Notes: generated by a model not told the origin, from the sequence alone. A DNA stretch of 64,000 nt from Actinomycetes bacterium (GCA_009787085.1 WRGR01000041.1:1-64000); one strand, 5' to 3'; shown: positions 29,568 through 39,222, counted from the stretch's first letter. Program-made: numbers and translations.

Positions 29568-29740
29568 GGCGGCGGCGCTGGTGGCGGCGGCGGCGCTGGC
29601 GGCGGCGGCGCGGGCGGCGGCGCTGGCGGCGGCGCTGGTGGTGGTGGCGGCGGCGCGGGCGGCGGGCGCTGGTGGCGGCGGCGGCGCTGGCGGCGGCGCT
29701 GGTGGTGGTGGCGGCGGCGCGGGCGGCGGGCGCTGGCCAT
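29568..29740. repeat. GGC/GCN trinucleotide-rich tract
   Basis: About 170 bp of nearly pure GGCGGCGSTGG-like repeats between the aminotransferase stop and the Rrf2 gene. All frames are open (poly Gly/Ala or poly Arg) because of composition, not selection. Within it a ~60-bp block (GGCGCTGGTGGTGGTGGCGG onwards) occurs twice. I see no start signal supporting translation. Confidence 0.85.
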
Positions 29741-29784
29741 CAATCAGGTATCATGGACAACTAACAGTAATGTGAGGTTTATTT

Positions 29785-30231
29785 ATGCGTGTATCGGCAA
29801 AAGGGCGCTACGCCTTCGCAGCATTAATCGAGATTGCCCGGCAGACCAGTATCGGCGAGATAGTCTCGGTCGTCAGCATCTCGGAGAAGTTGGGCATTTC
29901 CAAGATCTTCTTGGAGCAAACTGCGTCGGCGCTGAAAAAAGGCGGTATCATCCTCTCTACCAAAGGGGCTAAAGGGGGCTATCAACTTGCCCGGGAGGCT
30001 CACACCATCACCGCGCTCGACGTGCTCTCAGCTGTGGAGAACACGATGTTGGAGAAGGCCGACGCCACAGTGGCAGAACAGTCACCGTCGATCGAGGCCG
30101 CCTTGCGCGAGCGGTTGCTTGACAAGCTGGACAAGGTAATCGAGGACTGTCTGGTCAAAATAACCATCCAAGACCTAGTGGAGTACGCCGACCAACAGAA
30201 CAGCGACTCGGCGTTCATGATGTACATGTGA
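29785..30231 (+). CDS. Rrf2-family transcriptional regulator, possibly CymR-like
   Basis: 148 residues. Winged-helix DNA-binding part: MRVSAKGRYAFAALIEIARQ, ISEKLGISKIFLEQTASALK, then the wing GIILSTKGAKGGYQLARE. The three-cysteine cluster of IscR/NsrR is absent (only one Cys, near residue 118), so it probably lacks an Fe-S cluster. Its nearness to cysK and a PatB/MalY gene suggests a cysteine-metabolism regulator like CymR, which acts together with CysK. It could alternatively control the adjacent cooS. Both assignments are inference. Confidence 0.85.
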   Translation: MRVSAKGRYAFAALIEIARQTSIGEIVSVVSISEKLGISKIFLEQTASALKKGGIILSTKGAKGGYQLAREAHTITALDVLSAVENTMLEKADATVAEQSPSIEAALRERLLDKLDKVIEDCLVKITIQDLVEYADQQNSDSAFMMYM

Positions 30232-30299
30232 GCGCATTTTTTATACTATGATGAAAATAAATAGAAGGATACCGGGCAACTAGAATCAGGGGTAATGAG

Positions 30300-32339
30300 A
30301 TGAGCGTCAACACAATCAACATCCGTCAGCACCATCGACCGTTCAACGAATCAGCAGCGAACCACACTGCGGACGGCAGCCATCCGGGCAGCGGCGGCAG
30401 TGCAGCGGTCAACGACTACGATGCGGCAGTAGCCGCTTACCGCCAAACCTTCCCCTCCAAAGCCGAGGTCATCGAGCAGACTCCCGATCCAGCCGTTCGG
30501 GAAATGCTTTTGCATATGCAGGATGTCGGTTGTGACAGTGCCTTCGACCGCTTCGATGCCCAGCAGCCGCAGTGCTCCTTTGGCATGGCCGGGGTCTGCT
30601 GCCGCAACTGCATGATGGGACCATGCAAGGTGACCGCCAAAGCCCCCAAAGGGGTCTGCGGCGCCGATGCCGACCTGATCGTCTCGCGCAACCTGCTGCG
30701 CCATATCGCCGGCGGCGTGGCTGGCCATGCCGGGCGTGGTCGCGAGACCATGCTAGCGCTGAAGCTGGCCGCCGAAGGCAAGATCAATATCCCCATTGGC
30801 GGCGAGGCCAAGGTACGTGCCACCGCCGCCGTCTTCGGCTTGGAGAGCGAAGGCAAAACGCTGGCCGAGCTGGCCGGCGAGATCGCCGACATCTTGCTGG
30901 AAGACCTCTCCCGCACCATCCCGGGCAAGCACCGCACCCTGCATGCCATAGCCGCCGAAGAGCGCATCGAGCGCTGGGGCGAGCTGGATATCCTGCCGAT
31001 CAGCGCCTACCACGAAACCTTCGAGGCGATGCACCGCAGCGCCAGCGCTACCGACGGCGACTGGCACAACGTCATGAAGCAGTTCGAGCGCTGCGGCCTA
31101 GCCTACGCTTGGTCTGGCGTGATGGGCAACTCGATAGCCAGCGACTGCCTCTTTGGGCTGCCGCAGCGCGATACAGTGCGCGTCAATCTCGGAGCCTTGG
31201 AGCGTGGCTATGTGAACATCGCGGTACACGGCCACGCGCCGCTGCTGGTCAGCGAGATCGTCCGCTGCGGGCACAGCGAAAAATTCGCTGCCCTGGCCAA
31301 ACAACACGGCGCAGCGGGTATCCGCTTCTACGGCATCTGCTGCTCCGGCCTGTCGGCCATGTACCGCTATGGCGGGGTGGTGCCGCTCTCCAACTCGGTG
31401 GGTGCCGAACTGGTGTTAGGTACCGGTGCACTCGACCTCTGGGTGGCCGATGTCCAAGATGTCTTCCCGGCCATCATGGACGTGGCGGCCTGCGTCAAGA
31501 CCACGGTGATCACCACCAACGATGCTACCCGGCTGCCCGGAGCCGAGCATATCGGCTTTGACCACGACCACTCCAACATCGGTCAGACCCAGCAGCTGGC
31601 AGAAAAGATCTTGCAGCGAGCGGTCGAGAGCTTCGCCGGCCGCCGCGACGTACCGGTGTTTATCCCCCAATACGAGATCACCGCAGAGATCGGCTTCTCC
31701 GTGGAGTATCTGACCAAGTATTACGGCGGCTCGCTGCAGCCGCTGGTAGACGCACTGAAGAGTGGCCGGATCAAGGGCATTGTCAACCTCGTCGGCTGCA
31801 ACAACCCCCGGGTGGTGTTCGAGAAGGGCATCGCCGAGGTGGCGGACATCCTGCTGGCCAACGACTACCTGATCCTGACCAACGGCTGCGCCTCCTTCGC
31901 GCTGATGAAGCTCGGGTTTTGTCGCTTGGAGGCAGCCGAGCGCGCCGGAGCTGGCCTGCGCGAGTTCTTAGGCGGTGGGCTGCCACCGGTCTGGCACATG
32001 GGCGAGTGCATCGACAATGCCCGGGCATCGGCGCTGTTCAAGGCAGTGGCGATGGCCGCCAAGAGACCTTTGCGCCAGATGCCCCTCGCCTTTATCAGCC
32101 CAGAATGGTCCAACGAGAAGGGCCTGGGCTCGGCGTTCAGCTTCCGGCTTCTGGGCATCAACTCCTACCACTGCGTCTATCCGCCCGTTCAAGGCTCAGA
32201 CAACGTGCAGGAGTATATGCTGAATGGCTGCCAAGAGCGCTTCGGATCGCGCATGGCCGTAAATCCCGACCCCCGGGAGCTGGCCTACGAACTGATGGCC
32301 GACCTAGACGAGCTAGGCAGCAGGTTTAGGGACAAATAG
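30300..32339 (+). CDS. cooS: Anaerobic Ni-Fe carbon monoxide dehydrogenase catalytic subunit
   Basis: 679 residues. Interconverts CO and CO2. The N-terminal Fe-S region (B and D clusters) reads QPQCSFGMAGVCCRNCMMGP then CKVTAKAPKGVCGAD. C-cluster ligands are all recognisable: AVHGHAPLLVSE (His), YGICCSGLSAM, DVAACVKTTV, NLVGCNNPRV, LTNGCASFAL and HMGECIDNAR. A Lys in WSNEKGLGSAF fits the catalytic base position. The first ~65 residues are a variable extension. No cooC, cooF, acsB or corrinoid protein gene is adjacent, so it is a stand-alone CODH. It starts 69 bp after the Rrf2 gene with an AGGGG site. Confidence 0.96.
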   Translation: MSVNTINIRQHHRPFNESAANHTADGSHPGSGGSAAVNDYDAAVAAYRQTFPSKAEVIEQTPDPAVREMLLHMQDVGCDSAFDRFDAQQPQCSFGMAGVCCRNCMMGPCKVTAKAPKGVCGADADLIVSRNLLRHIAGGVAGHAGRGRETMLALKLAAEGKINIPIGGEAKVRATAAVFGLESEGKTLAELAGEIADILLEDLSRTIPGKHRTLHAIAAEERIERWGELDILPISAYHETFEAMHRSASATDGDWHNVMKQFERCGLAYAWSGVMGNSIASDCLFGLPQRDTVRVNLGALERGYVNIAVHGHAPLLVSEIVRCGHSEKFAALAKQHGAAGIRFYGICCSGLSAMYRYGGVVPLSNSVGAELVLGTGALDLWVADVQDVFPAIMDVAACVKTTVITTNDATRLPGAEHIGFDHDHSNIGQTQQLAEKILQRAVESFAGRRDVPVFIPQYEITAEIGFSVEYLTKYYGGSLQPLVDALKSGRIKGIVNLVGCNNPRVVFEKGIAEVADILLANDYLILTNGCASFALMKLGFCRLEAAERAGAGLREFLGGGLPPVWHMGECIDNARASALFKAVAMAAKRPLRQMPLAFISPEWSNEKGLGSAFSFRLLGINSYHCVYPPVQGSDNVQEYMLNGCQERFGSRMAVNPDPRELAYELMADLDELGSRFRDK

Positions 32340-32353
32340 GATAGTCCCGTCTG

Positions 32354-33286
32354 CTATCCTTCACGACCGACTAGGGCGCTGGCGAAGTCCAGGGCGTTGA
32401 AGGGTCTGAGGTCGTCTATCGACTCACCGATGCCGATGCGTAGGACGGGCAGTCCCAGCTCATGTGATATTGCCACTGCAATGCCGCCTTTGGCAGTGCC
32501 GTCGAGCTTGGTTATCACCACTCCGTCGAGCTTGAGTGCGCGGTTGAACTCCTTGGCCTGTTGTAGGCCGTTTTGGCCGGTTGTGGCATCGATCACCAAA
32601 ACTGTCCGTACCGGCAGCGCCCCTGGTTTCCACTCCCCTGCCCGTTTGCGCGTCACCTTGGCCACCTTGGCCAGCTCGCGCATCAAGTCGTCGGAAGTGT
32701 GCAGGCGCCCGGCGGTGTCCACTAAGATAAGGTCGGCGGCGGCGGACTCGGCCCGCTCGATCACTTCGTAGGAGACACTGGCCGGGTCGGCACCGCGCTC
32801 CCGTTTGACCACTGGCACACCAGCGCGGCGGGCCCAGACATCCAGCTGCTCGATGGCTGCGGCTCGGAAGGTATCGGCGCTGCCGAGCAGCACCCGCCGC
32901 CCCCGTTCCACGCCGTCTTTGGCCAGCTTGCCTACCGTAGTGGTCTTGCCCGAGCCGTTGACGCCCACGAACAATAGACAGACCGGCTTAATCTCTAAGG
33001 GGTCGGGGTCAGCTGGTGTGAACTGGGCGGCAATGGTCTCGGCCATCCGCTCTAACACCGCACGACCGTCGGCCAAGGCCAAGCGCTGGGCGGAATCCTG
33101 TAGCTGCTCGATGATCTCCAAAGTGGCCGGGCCACCAAAATCGGCTAAGATCAGCGTCTCTTCTAGCTCTTCCCAAAAATGGTCGTCTATTGCCAGCCCA
33201 CGGTCGAAGATCACGTTCAGCTGCTCGCTGAAAGTCTCCCGAGTGCGGGCTAAACCTTCCTTGAGGCGCTCAAAGAATCCGGCCAT
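32354..33286 (-). CDS. ftsY: Signal recognition particle receptor FtsY
   Basis: 310 residues, short acidic N-terminus. NG GTPase domain: FVGVNGSGKTTTVGKLA near residue 107, DTAGRLHTSDDLMREL near 192, TKLDGTAKGGIAVAI near 258. It docks SRP-ribosome complexes on the membrane. Its ATG shares the final A of the smc stop (TAATG), so translation is coupled. Confidence 0.97.
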   Translation of the reverse strand: MAGFFERLKEGLARTRETFSEQLNVIFDRGLAIDDHFWEELEETLILADFGGPATLEIIEQLQDSAQRLALADGRAVLERMAETIAAQFTPADPDPLEIKPVCLLFVGVNGSGKTTTVGKLAKDGVERGRRVLLGSADTFRAAAIEQLDVWARRAGVPVVKRERGADPASVSYEVIERAESAAADLILVDTAGRLHTSDDLMRELAKVAKVTRKRAGEWKPGALPVRTVLVIDATTGQNGLQQAKEFNRALKLDGVVITKLDGTAKGGIAVAISHELGLPVLRIGIGESIDDLRPFNALDFASALVGREG

Positions 33287-36200
33287 TATCCTACACTCCC
33301 TGCCGATACGGTGGCTTGACCGTCACTGCTCCCGTCATCGCCGCCGCCTCGGGCATCATCACTGTCACCCCAGCCGCTGTTATAGCCCGGGGTATCACCA
33401 CCCCAGCCGCTACCGCCTTGGTTGGTCGCACCACCATCATCGGCAACGGCGGCATCCTCACCACCGCCACTGCTGTCCTCGCTGGCATAGCGCAGCGCCT
33501 GGTCAAGCCGCTGGCTGACCAACTTGCTGACACCGGCAGCTTGCATGGTCACACCGTAGAGCACATCGGCGGACTCCATGGTGCGCCGCTGGTGGGTGAC
33601 CAATATCAATTGCGTACCATGGCGCAGGGTTCCGAAGTATTCCATCAGGCGGCCAAGGTTGGTGTCGTCTAGCGCCGCCTCCACTTCGTCGAGGATGTAG
33701 AAAGGCACCTTGCGAATGCGATAAACCGCAAACAGCAAAGCCAAGGCGACCAACGCCTTCTCGCCGCCGCTCATCAACGAGAGCTTGGTAATCTTCTTGC
33801 CCTTGGGCTGGGCGGAAACCTCTACGCCGTTTTGCTCAGGGGTTTCCCCCTCACAAAGCAACAGCTGGCCGAAACCGCCGGGGAAAAGCGTACCGAATAT
33901 TTCTTGGAAGTTCTGGTTGACCTGCTCGAAGGTCTCGAGAAAGCGATTACGCATCTTGCGGTCAAGCGCCCGCTCAATGCGGGTCAGGGCCTTGCGGGCC
34001 TCACTTAAATCCTCGATCTGAGACAGCATGTAGTCCCGACGCGCCTTCAGGGCGCGGTACTCGTCGGCGGCCACATGGTTCACAGCCCCCATCGTCGAGA
34101 GCTTGCGGCGCAGACGGCCGGCCTTGTCCTCGGCGGCACTGCGGTCCTCGGGCGATGGAGTCTCCAAGGCCAGCTCCAAGGGGGTCTCATTACCCTCGGT
34201 AACCCGGGTGACGGCATGCTCCACATCTGTCTCCAGACGCGCCTTCTCCACCCGCAGCTCGGTCAAGCGGGTGTTGATCTCCGCCAGCTCGTCGCGAGCC
34301 TGCTCCAAAGCCGTCGATGCCTCGTTGATCACGCAGCGCAGGTTCTCGGAGTCGGACTGCTCCAACTGCGCCTGATCACGCAGCTTCTCCGCCCAAATGC
34401 TGGCACCGGCGTGCAGTTGATCGTACAGTTGGTAGAGCGGGTCAACCCGCTTGGCCGTGATATCCAAAGCCAGCTCGGTGGCCGCTGAAACCGCTAGCCC
34501 CTCATCCAACTCCTTGATCTCGCGCTCCAAGTCGTCATGGCGTGAGCTGAGGTAGTTAGCGGAACCGGAGGCCGTCTCGAAACGCAGTTTGCAGTCCGCC
34601 AGCTGCTCCATAACCGTAGAGCGTTCCTCCTGTGCCCGCTTCAGTGCCTCGGCTGAGGCGGCAGCTTGCAAGTCCAAAACGGCGATGTTTTCCTGTAGGC
34701 CGGCAATTCGCTGCTCGTATTCTGCCGCCATCGGCTCGGCGGCCAGACGGCGGCTCGCCAAGTCGGATAAGCGCTTCTCATTGCCTTCGCGTTTGAAGAT
34801 CAACTGGGTCAGGGACTCCTCAATCCGCCCGACTTCCTCCCGTATCGCGGCAGCATCGCCTTCCAACTTGGCCGCTGTCTTGGATATCTCGAAATCCTGG
34901 TTTTGCACCTCTTCCAGCAGTTTTTCAGCCTTTGACAGCTCCATTTCGGCATCCGCCACAGTGGTGGTGGCCGTCTCTTCCTCAACGACTAGAGTGTTCA
35001 GACGACGCCGGCGCTCCAAAACGCTCTTCGTGTTGGCAAGCTGGATGCCCACAGTCAGCTTGCCGCTCGGCCAAACCACCGCAGCTTCTGGGCTAACAAA
35101 ACGTGCGCCGCTTTTATCTCGGATGCGCTCCTTTTGTGCCTCGGATATTGTCTCCACCAAATAGACATCGCCGAGCAGGGCCGCCATGGCCTGGCGCTGC
35201 TCATCCGGGCAGTCTAGCAAACTTAGCAGGGCAACACCGTGGCCGGCGGGAGATTCCGCTGCCCGGCTGCCCGCTAAGGGCAGCAATGTGATCTCGCCTT
35301 GCTGCTCCTCGGCCTTGACCAAGCCCTCGGCGATCAGTCGGGCAGAGCTGTCGTCCTCGACCAACAGGCCATGGAGGTCGGCTCCCAACAGCCGCTCCAC
35401 CAAAGCCTCCAGATCGGCAGCTTGCATCCCAAAGGGCAGTTCGACCCGTTCCTTGACGCTTAAACTAGCTGATATCTGACCGATCACACCGGTGCAACGC
35501 TCACGGTGCTCCTGAATCCAGCTCAAGGCCGGGCTGGCGCTCTCAAATGCCCGATCCACCTCCTCCAAAGCGTGAATCTCGGCTTGGATGGCTGCCAACT
35601 TATCGCGCTCGGCCTCTAATCGGCGGCGGCGGTCGTCCAGCAGGCGCACCCGTTTGTCCACTTCGGCCTTGGTCTGCTTTGACGAAGCACGGGCAGCAAG
35701 CAACTGGTTGTCGAAATCCTCAAGATGCGCCCGTCGCTCAGCTAGCACCGACTGGGTGCCGGCGAAGTCATGGTCGAACTGCTTGGCCTGTTCGGCGAGC
35801 AGCTGTTCCTCCATATCCAAAGCGCTGAGCGACTCGGTGGCCTTGGCCAACGCCAAACGCGCCGTGTCCAAAGCCTGAAGCCGGGAGCGCTGCGATGCCA
35901 ACAAACGGTCGTGTTCTTCCTCGGCTTGTTTGCGGGACTTCAAGGTGGCCTCAGAGCTGCGAATCAACTCATTGTACTCGCCGGTCAGGGCGCGTTGTAC
36001 AGCCTGGCCGGCAGACAAGCGCTCGGCAATGTCTTGATGCTCGGAGCGGGCGGCAGCTAGCCGACTGCGCGATCCATGTTGGGCGTTACGCAGGTCGGAG
36101 AGGCGCGAGATCAGGTGCTTGCCCTTCTCCTCCAGCACCAACATGCCGGCATCCAGGCGTTGGATAATCGACTGGCAACGAATACGCTGCTCGTTCAGGT

Positions 36201-37053
36201 CGCCAACGAACAACCCCCGCTCCTCCAGTACCCGTTGGCGCTTGGCCAGTTCAGCCTCCCGCTCGTTTAGGCGGAAGTGCACCAGCTCGGCCTCGGCCTG
36301 CACCTCGCGCTCCTTGCGATCAAGGATGCTCCAGTCGGCCTTCAGGCCACGCAGCTCATCGACCGCCAGCACTAGGTCCAGCTGTTTTAACTCGTCGGCA
36401 ATCTTTTGGTATTGCTGGGCCCGGGTGGCCTGTCGCTCTAGCGGCTTGAGCTGTGACTCTATAATCCGGATCAGGTCATCGACGCGAGCTAGGCTGGCAT
36501 CCATGGCATCCAGTTTGCGCGAGGCTTTCTCCTTGCGACGCTTGTGCTTAAGGATGCCAGCAGCCTCTTCGATCAGTGCCCGTCGGTCTTCGGGACGGCT
36601 TTCCAGCACTGCTGTCAGGTTGCCTTGGCCAATGATGGAGTGGGTCCCCTGACCGATGCCCGAGTCGTAAAGGATGTCGATAATGTCCATGCGGCGGCAG
36701 GGCGCACCATTTAGGAAGTACTCGCTCTCACCGCAGCGATACATCCGCCTAGAAACTGACACTTGGTCAAACTCCACCGGCAGGGTCTGGTCAGAATTGT
36801 CCAAAACCAGCTCGACCTCGGCCACGCCGACCGGCTCTCGTGCCGATGATCCGGAGAAGATCAGCTCCTCCATGGACTGGACACGCAGACTGGTGACCTT
36901 CTGCTCCCCCAGTACCCAGAGCACAGCCTCAGAAACATTGGATTTTCCTGAGCCATTGGGGCCGACAATGGCTGACACCCCCGGCTCGAAGTTGATCACC
37001 GAACGGTCAGCAAACGATTTGAAGCCCCTGATGGTCAGACTCTTTAAATACAC
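33286..37053 (-). CDS. smc: Chromosome segregation protein SMC
   Basis: 1255 residues. N-terminal ATPase half: MYLKSLTIRGFKSFADRS and VGPNGSGKSNVSEAVLWVLG. Long coiled coils at about 170-500 and 680-1010 flank a hinge near 510-660. C-terminal half: LMSGGEKALVALALLFAVY (signature) and FYILDEVEAALDDTNLGR (Walker B). SMC with ScpAB compacts and organises the chromosome. Beyond the normal end (about residue 1185) is a ~65-residue Gly/Asp/Ser-rich tail (GGATNQGGSGWGGDTPGYN), not a family feature. Confidence 0.97.
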   Translation of the reverse strand: MYLKSLTIRGFKSFADRSVINFEPGVSAIVGPNGSGKSNVSEAVLWVLGEQKVTSLRVQSMEELIFSGSSAREPVGVAEVELVLDNSDQTLPVEFDQVSVSRRMYRCGESEYFLNGAPCRRMDIIDILYDSGIGQGTHSIIGQGNLTAVLESRPEDRRALIEEAAGILKHKRRKEKASRKLDAMDASLARVDDLIRIIESQLKPLERQATRAQQYQKIADELKQLDLVLAVDELRGLKADWSILDRKEREVQAEAELVHFRLNEREAELAKRQRVLEERGLFVGDLNEQRIRCQSIIQRLDAGMLVLEEKGKHLISRLSDLRNAQHGSRSRLAAARSEHQDIAERLSAGQAVQRALTGEYNELIRSSEATLKSRKQAEEEHDRLLASQRSRLQALDTARLALAKATESLSALDMEEQLLAEQAKQFDHDFAGTQSVLAERRAHLEDFDNQLLAARASSKQTKAEVDKRVRLLDDRRRRLEAERDKLAAIQAEIHALEEVDRAFESASPALSWIQEHRERCTGVIGQISASLSVKERVELPFGMQAADLEALVERLLGADLHGLLVEDDSSARLIAEGLVKAEEQQGEITLLPLAGSRAAESPAGHGVALLSLLDCPDEQRQAMAALLGDVYLVETISEAQKERIRDKSGARFVSPEAAVVWPSGKLTVGIQLANTKSVLERRRRLNTLVVEEETATTTVADAEMELSKAEKLLEEVQNQDFEISKTAAKLEGDAAAIREEVGRIEESLTQLIFKREGNEKRLSDLASRRLAAEPMAAEYEQRIAGLQENIAVLDLQAAASAEALKRAQEERSTVMEQLADCKLRFETASGSANYLSSRHDDLEREIKELDEGLAVSAATELALDITAKRVDPLYQLYDQLHAGASIWAEKLRDQAQLEQSDSENLRCVINEASTALEQARDELAEINTRLTELRVEKARLETDVEHAVTRVTEGNETPLELALETPSPEDRSAAEDKAGRLRRKLSTMGAVNHVAADEYRALKARRDYMLSQIEDLSEARKALTRIERALDRKMRNRFLETFEQVNQNFQEIFGTLFPGGFGQLLLCEGETPEQNGVEVSAQPKGKKITKLSLMSGGEKALVALALLFAVYRIRKVPFYILDEVEAALDDTNLGRLMEYFGTLRHGTQLILVTHQRRTMESADVLYGVTMQAAGVSKLVSQRLDQALRYASEDSSGGGEDAAVADDGGATNQGGSGWGGDTPGYNSGWGDSDDARGGGDDGSSDGQATVSAGSVG

Positions 37054-37162
37054 GAATCGCCTCTCCTGGTTTTAGCCGTGCCAGCTCCAAGCCAGCCGAC
37101 TCACGCTTTGACTGCCTCGGCCACGCCGCCGTCGGCTTTTCGACCACAGCGCACTCAAGCTC

Positions 37163-37960
37163 CTATTCTAGTGCATCTGGCGCAGGTTCGCCGCGCTGCT
37201 TGCCAAAACCGCTGTTCCTGATAGTTTTTAAGGCAGCGGCAGCGGCAGTGGTCTCGGCATCCTTTTTAGAACGGCCATCGCCACTAGCCAGTATCTTGCC
37301 ACCAGCCATCACTTGGCAGGTGAACGAGCGGTTATGGGGCGGCCCTTCGACTTGGATAAGTTTATAAGTCGGCGTGATATGCTTCTCTTGCAGCAGCTCC
37401 TGCAAACCGGACTTGGGGTTCTCGGGCAGCACCGATGCCTCTAGCGAAACCTCTGGGGCCAGTACTTGCAGCACCCACTGCCTAGCAACAGCGAAACCGC
37501 CGTCCAACACCAATGCCGCTATCAGAGCCTCGAAAACGTTTTCCAAGGCCGAGCGCAAGCCGCGCTGGCCGGTTCCCATCTCTGAGGACCCAAAGATGAT
37601 GAGGTCCGCCAACCCCAGTTCTTCGGCCTTGCGGGAAAGAGTCTCCCCCGACACCAAAGCCGTTTTCATGCGGGTCATGCCGCCTTCGTCCAGTTGGGGA
37701 AAACGTTTGAAAAGCATCTCGGCCACCATCGAACCCAAATAGGAGTCACCGAGGAACTCCAAGCGCTCGTAGGAACCATCGATCATATTGTCCTCGGCAG
37801 CCGAAGGATGGGTGATGGCTTGTAGCAGCAATGCCCGGTTTACGAAGCTGTAGCCGAGGATCGCCTCGGCTGCCTCGATGCGGTTTTCGTTCTCTGTGAT
37901 CATCGTCGTCAACTGCTCTGTTTGCCCGATTTGGCCGCTGTTGTCACACACGGCGCTCAT
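37163..37960 (-). CDS. rnc: Ribonuclease III
   Basis: 265 residues. Cuts double-stranded RNA in rRNA and mRNA processing. Catalytic motif SYERLEFLGDSYLGSMVAEM near residue 62 (usual ERLEFLGDAVL) and the second acidic site ENVFEALIAALVLDGGF near 134. The C-terminal dsRNA-binding domain starts NPKSGLQELLQEKHITPTYK. Start ATG 37960 overlaps the plsX stop (ATGA); an internal start at MITENENRIEAAE is possible. A 109-bp gap separates it from smc. Confidence 0.95.
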   Translation of the reverse strand: MSAVCDNSGQIGQTEQLTTMITENENRIEAAEAILGYSFVNRALLLQAITHPSAAEDNMIDGSYERLEFLGDSYLGSMVAEMLFKRFPQLDEGGMTRMKTALVSGETLSRKAEELGLADLIIFGSSEMGTGQRGLRSALENVFEALIAALVLDGGFAVARQWVLQVLAPEVSLEASVLPENPKSGLQELLQEKHITPTYKLIQVEGPPHNRSFTCQVMAGGKILASGDGRSKKDAETTAAAAALKTIRNSGFGKQRGEPAPDALE

Positions 37961-38988
37961 TGCCGCACAGCCTGTTCAATAACTGCCGGCAGACCGACCT
38001 CAGCCGCTCGCCAAGTGGCTAGGATGCCGTTGGCAATGGCCTCCGGGGTCGACGAGCCATGGCCGATCAGGCAGCTCCCCTTGACCCCCAGCAATGGTGC
38101 GCCGCCGACGGCATCGGCGGAGAGCTTCTGTTTCAGCCCCTTCAAACCGGGCTTGATAGCGGCAGCAGCCAGCTTGCGCAAAACATTGGCCGTGAGCACC
38201 TGTTTGAGCTCGGCAAAAATCAAGTCAGCCAAGCCCTCAATGGTCTTCAAAGTCACATTACCGGTAAAGCCGTCGCTGACCACCACGTCAAAGTCGCCGG
38301 ACAAAAGCTCTTTTCCCTCAACGTTGCCTACAAACGACGGCAGCTTGTCACGCATCAGGACATAGGCGGCCTGAGCCAGCATTGACCCTTTGCTCTCTTC
38401 CGCACCGATGTTCAAGAGTCCGACCCGCGGTGCGGCCACGCCCAGCAGCTGACGGGCATAGACCTCTGCCATCTGCGCAAACTGCAGCAGGTACTCGGGC
38501 TTGACATCAGCGTTGGCACCAACGTCGGCCAGCACCATATGGCCTTTAGCGGTGGGCAGAACAGATGCAATAGCCGGACGGGCAATGCCAGGTATTCGAC
38601 CGATGATCAATGTCGCAGCCGCCATGCATGCCCCGGTGGAGCCAGCGGAGAAGAAGCCACCAGCACGGCCTTCGGCCACCAGCCGACAGCCGACCACGAT
38701 CGATGAGTCCTTCTTCTGACGGACAGCCTCGGCCGGGTGCTCGGCCATGGTGATATGTTCAGTGGTGGCCTTAGCTTGGCTGCGTTGCCCGACAGTGGCG
38801 GTAAACGGCTCGACCACCTCAGCCGGACCGCAGAGGATCAACTCCAACTGCGGCTGCCGCTGCAAGGCCAAAGTCACGCCTTCTAGCACCACTGATGGGG
38901 CCTGATCGCCACCCAATGCGTCAACTGCGATCTTCAACTGGCCGCTGGTTCCTTCCCTGAAAGCAAAAGAGCCCCTGTTGCCAGGCAC
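37957..38988 (-). CDS. plsX: Phosphate acyltransferase PlsX
   Basis: 343 residues. Makes acyl-phosphate from acyl-ACP for phospholipid synthesis. Pattern: LKIAVDALGGDQAPSVVLEG near residue 19, GFFSAGSTGACMAAATLIIG near 110, VVSDGFTGNVTLKTIEGLAD near 235. It lies between rpmF and rnc; the acpP gene found there in many Firmicutes is missing. Confidence 0.96.
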   Translation of the reverse strand: MPGNRGSFAFREGTSGQLKIAVDALGGDQAPSVVLEGVTLALQRQPQLELILCGPAEVVEPFTATVGQRSQAKATTEHITMAEHPAEAVRQKKDSSIVVGCRLVAEGRAGGFFSAGSTGACMAAATLIIGRIPGIARPAIASVLPTAKGHMVLADVGANADVKPEYLLQFAQMAEVYARQLLGVAAPRVGLLNIGAEESKGSMLAQAAYVLMRDKLPSFVGNVEGKELLSGDFDVVVSDGFTGNVTLKTIEGLADLIFAELKQVLTANVLRKLAAAAIKPGLKGLKQKLSADAVGGAPLLGVKGSCLIGHGSSTPEAIANGILATWRAAEVGLPAVIEQAVRQ

Positions 38989-39006
38989 TCTTTATTGATT
39001 CGGAAT

Positions 39007-39040
39007 CCAAGGGGAGCGCCGATCAATGCTGTCACGCCAT
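39007..39040 (+). repeat. Solo copy of the dispersed repeat between rpmF and plsX
   Basis: CCAAGGGGAGCGCCGATCAA followed by TGCTGTCACGCCAT. Two bases from the rpmF stop (39043-39045), but in the opposite orientation to rpmF. Confidence 0.75.
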
Positions 39041-39042
39041 CT

Positions 39043-39222
39043 TTACTTGGTAACGATGACTTCACGCCCTTTGTAGTAGCCGCAATTGCCACAAACATAA
39101 TGGGGCAGCTTGACGGCACCACATTGTGGGCAAACGGAGCGCGGCGCCGGCTTTAGCTTGGAGTTGGCGCTGCGGCGGGAATGGGTGACCGCCCGACCGG
39201 TTTTTCTCTTAGGTACTGCCAT
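39043..39222 (-). CDS. rpmF: Ribosomal protein bL32
   Basis: 59 residues from ATG 39222 (MAVPKRKTGRAVTHSRRS). Two CxxC zinc pairs, CPQCG and CGNCG, mark the zinc-containing form. It precedes plsX, the usual order, but no yceD (DUF177) gene lies upstream. Confidence 0.97.
   Translation of the reverse strand: MAVPKRKTGRAVTHSRRSANSKLKPAPRSVCPQCGAVKLPHYVCGNCGYYKGREVIVTK

Noticed and set aside
29544-29972. Long poly-Gly open frame overlapping the Rrf2 gene
   Set aside because: The frame is open only because GGC/GCN repeats contain no stops; all frames are open over the tract, and its second half runs out of frame through the Rrf2 gene.
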